A DNA stretch of 64,000 bases from JAOPZW01 sp963806015 (GTDB lineage: Bacteria > Actinomycetota > Thermoleophilia > Solirubrobacterales > Solirubrobacteraceae), in assembly GCA_963806015.1 (NCBI GenBank), contig CAWDWM010000001.1:186001-250000 (forward strand), in the 5' to 3' direction. The position numbers and the translations under genes were made by a program. Shown piece after piece: positions 62,921 to 64,000 of the stretch. Positions within the stretch are counted from its first letter, which is position 1, and every line of letters starts with the position of its first letter. The notes under the pieces were generated by a model. The model saw nothing but the letters and a program-made list of their open reading frames with translations. It was not told where the DNA came from and made no database searches.

Positions 62921-63562
62921 CTACGCGCCGACAGCCGCGGGCGCGGGCGCGGGCGCGGCAGGCTCGGCGACGCCGATCATCGAGTCGCGCGTCACGAGCG
63001 CCGCCAGCTCGTCCTCGCTCATCGCCTCGCTGCCGGGCGGGCGCCGCGGGATGACGAGGTAGCGGATGTCGGCGGTCGAATCGAGCACGCGCAGCTCGAC
63101 GTCGTCGCCGAGCGCCACCCCGAACTCGGCGAGCACGCCGCGGGGGTCGCTGACGGCGCGCGAGCGGTAGGGCAGGCTCTTGTACCAGGCCGGCGGCGGC
63201 CCGAGCAGCGCCCGCGGGTAGCAGGAGCACAGCGTGCAGACGACCATGTGGTGCACGCCCGCCGTGTTCTCGACCGCGACGACGACCGGCGAGGGCCCAG
63301 GGTCGAGGCCGAGCTCGAGCGCGGCCGCGCGCGCGTCGGCGAGCAGGCGCTCGCGGAAGCCCGGATCGATCCAGGCGCGCGCGACGAGCCGGGCGCCGTC
63401 GGCGGGCGAGCGCGACACGAGCCAGTCGATCCCCTGGCGCACGTGCTCGCGGGCGATGACGCCCCTCTCGACGAGCAGCGCCTCGAGCGCACGGACGCGC
63501 GCCGCGGCCGGGGGCTCGTCGCCGTCGGCGATCGGCGGATGGTCGTGATCGTGCTCGCTCAT
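62921..63562 (-). CDS. nitrile hydratase/thiocyanate hydrolase-type alpha subunit, cobalt type
   Basis: This encodes 213 residues from ATG 63562. The metal site is Cys109-Thr-Leu-Cys112-Ser-Cys114 (VCTLCSCYPR); the Thr marks cobalt rather than iron enzymes. The N-terminal helix pair (LLVERGVIAREHVRQGIDWL) and YKSLPYRSRAVSDPRGVL are family features. It hydrates nitriles to amides, or thiocyanate in the related three-subunit enzyme. It is the third gene of an operon; its start overlaps the preceding gene by 4 bp. Confidence 0.92.
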   Translation of the reverse strand: MSEHDHDHPPIADGDEPPAAARVRALEALLVERGVIAREHVRQGIDWLVSRSPADGARLVARAWIDPGFRERLLADARAAALELGLDPGPSPVVVAVENTAGVHHMVVCTLCSCYPRALLGPPPAWYKSLPYRSRAVSDPRGVLAEFGVALGDDVELRVLDSTADIRYLVIPRRPPGSEAMSEDELAALVTRDSMIGVAEPAAPAPAPAAVGA

Positions 63563-63840
63563 CGTGCCTCCTGGAGCCAGTGCTCGAAGATGTCGGCGTA
63601 GAGCCGGTCCTCGCCCTGGCCGCGGTAGTCGGGCCACAGGTCGCGCTGGGCGAAGCCGACGAGGTAGAGCGGCTGCTCGGGAAGCCCGTCGGCGCCGTAG
63701 GCGCGCGTCTCGGGATTGCGGAACGACGCATGGACGCGCTCGACGGTGCCGATCTTGCCCTTCAGGTAGAGGGGGGTGCGGTGATGGCCCGCGTGCTCGC
63801 GGTCGCTGACGCGCACGCGCTGGCCGGGTCGGTAGCTCAC
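63559..63840 (-). CDS. C-terminal half of nitrile hydratase beta subunit, separate gene
   Basis: This encodes 93 residues from GTG 63840, which overlaps the preceding stop by 4 bp. It corresponds only to the SH3-like C-terminal domain of nitrile hydratase beta: YRPGQRVRVSDREHAGHHRT, LKGKIGTVERVHASFRNPE, LYLVGFAQRDLWPDY and YADIFEHWL. In fused enzymes this follows the helical domain in one chain; here it is an independent subunit, as in thiocyanate hydrolase and toyocamycin nitrile hydratase. Confidence 0.9.
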   Translation of the reverse strand: MSYRPGQRVRVSDREHAGHHRTPLYLKGKIGTVERVHASFRNPETRAYGADGLPEQPLYLVGFAQRDLWPDYRGQGEDRLYADIFEHWLQEAR

Positions 63841-64000
63841 GTGGCGAGCCTCGCATCGAGCTCGCCGGGGGCGAGCACACCCTCCTCAGTGAGGCGCGTC
63901 TCGATCGAGAACAGCCAGCGCTCGTAATAGGACGCGCGCTCGTACTCGTCGGGCGGCATGCTCTCGATGCCGCGGCGCAGCTGATCGACGTTCATCAGCC
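63837..64000 (-). CDS. N-terminal half of nitrile hydratase beta subunit (start may lie beyond the window)
   Basis: At least 53 codons are visible, with an ATG at 63995; the frame stays open to the edge, so the true start may be further right. The sequence reads VDQLRRGIESMPPDEYERAS, YYERWLFSIETRLTEEGVL and ends ELDARLAT, matching the helical region of nitrile hydratase beta, but it stops where the SH3-like part would begin. That part is the next gene. Confidence 0.8.
   Translation of the reverse strand, partial: LMNVDQLRRGIESMPPDEYERASYYERWLFSIETRLTEEGVLAPGELDARLAT

Overview
This window is a gene-dense, very GC-rich stretch of a bacterial chromosome (visually about 70% G+C or more, with GTG and TTG starts common). 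Several features point to Actinomycetota: GAAC-N4-GTTC LexA boxes in front of dnaE2 and imuB, a c-di-AMP (ydaO-type) riboswitch of the actinobacterial kind, an alpha-type glutamine synthetase I, and TAP-like hydrolases. The mix of genes (exported beta-sandwich proteins, a lysyl-oxidase-like protein, many acyl-CoA enzymes, a three-gene nitrile hydratase) would suit Thermoleophilia/Solirubrobacterales, but that rank is inference.

Layout. 1-7.5 kb: two paralogous exported proteins, an acyl-CoA dehydrogenase, and a small membrane protein followed by an acyl-CoA ligase, split by an intact IS982-family element. 7.5-7.8 kb: copy 1 of an unidentified palindromic element. 7.8-16.4 kb: SDR, lysyl-oxidase-like protein and class III aminotransferase in one operon, an FCD-type regulator, a divergent pair (hydroxyacid-oxoacid transhydrogenase and a D-2-hydroxyglutarate-dehydrogenase-like flavoprotein), a zinc-ribbon metallopeptidase and an MFS transporter. 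16.5-18.0 kb: a decayed insertion sequence. 18.0-27.2 kb: an amine or N-methyl amino acid catabolic region (cNMP-binding protein, dimethylglycine/sarcosine dehydrogenase-like enzyme, choline-kinase-like protein, divergent gamma-glutamylamine-synthetase-like glutamine synthetase, APC permease, aldehyde dehydrogenase, SDR). 27.2-35.5 kb: a HtrA-like protease with a Gln-rich tail, an orphan histidine kinase, ridA-ilvA, a TAP-like hydrolase and a YyaL-type protein. 35.5-42.1 kb: element copy 3 (termini only), a lipoprotein, glnA, a FadD-like ligase, a HxlR regulator with an AhpD-like protein, a riboswitch-controlled membrane protein and a cytochrome c.

42.1-49 kb: the SOS mutagenesis genes dnaE2 and imuB, each with a LexA box 1-2 nt from its start codon, separated by element copy 2 and a pilin-like exported protein. 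49-55 kb: a peptidoglycan-binding protein, a secreted protein, a decayed CoA-ligase gene opposite a MarR regulator, a phosphodiesterase and an LLM-SCP2 fusion. 55-59 kb: a four-domain secreted glucodextranase and a DUF2461 protein. 59-62.4 kb: an ABC-2 exporter. 62.4-64 kb: a methyltransferase and a cobalt-type nitrile hydratase alpha subunit with a split beta subunit that runs off the right edge.

The least explained signal is the dispersed intergenic element (7521-7806 and 45880-46171, with a distant relative at 35501-35762). It has shared terminal inverted repeats and nested hairpins whose paired bases change together between copies. No tRNA, rRNA or CRISPR array was seen.
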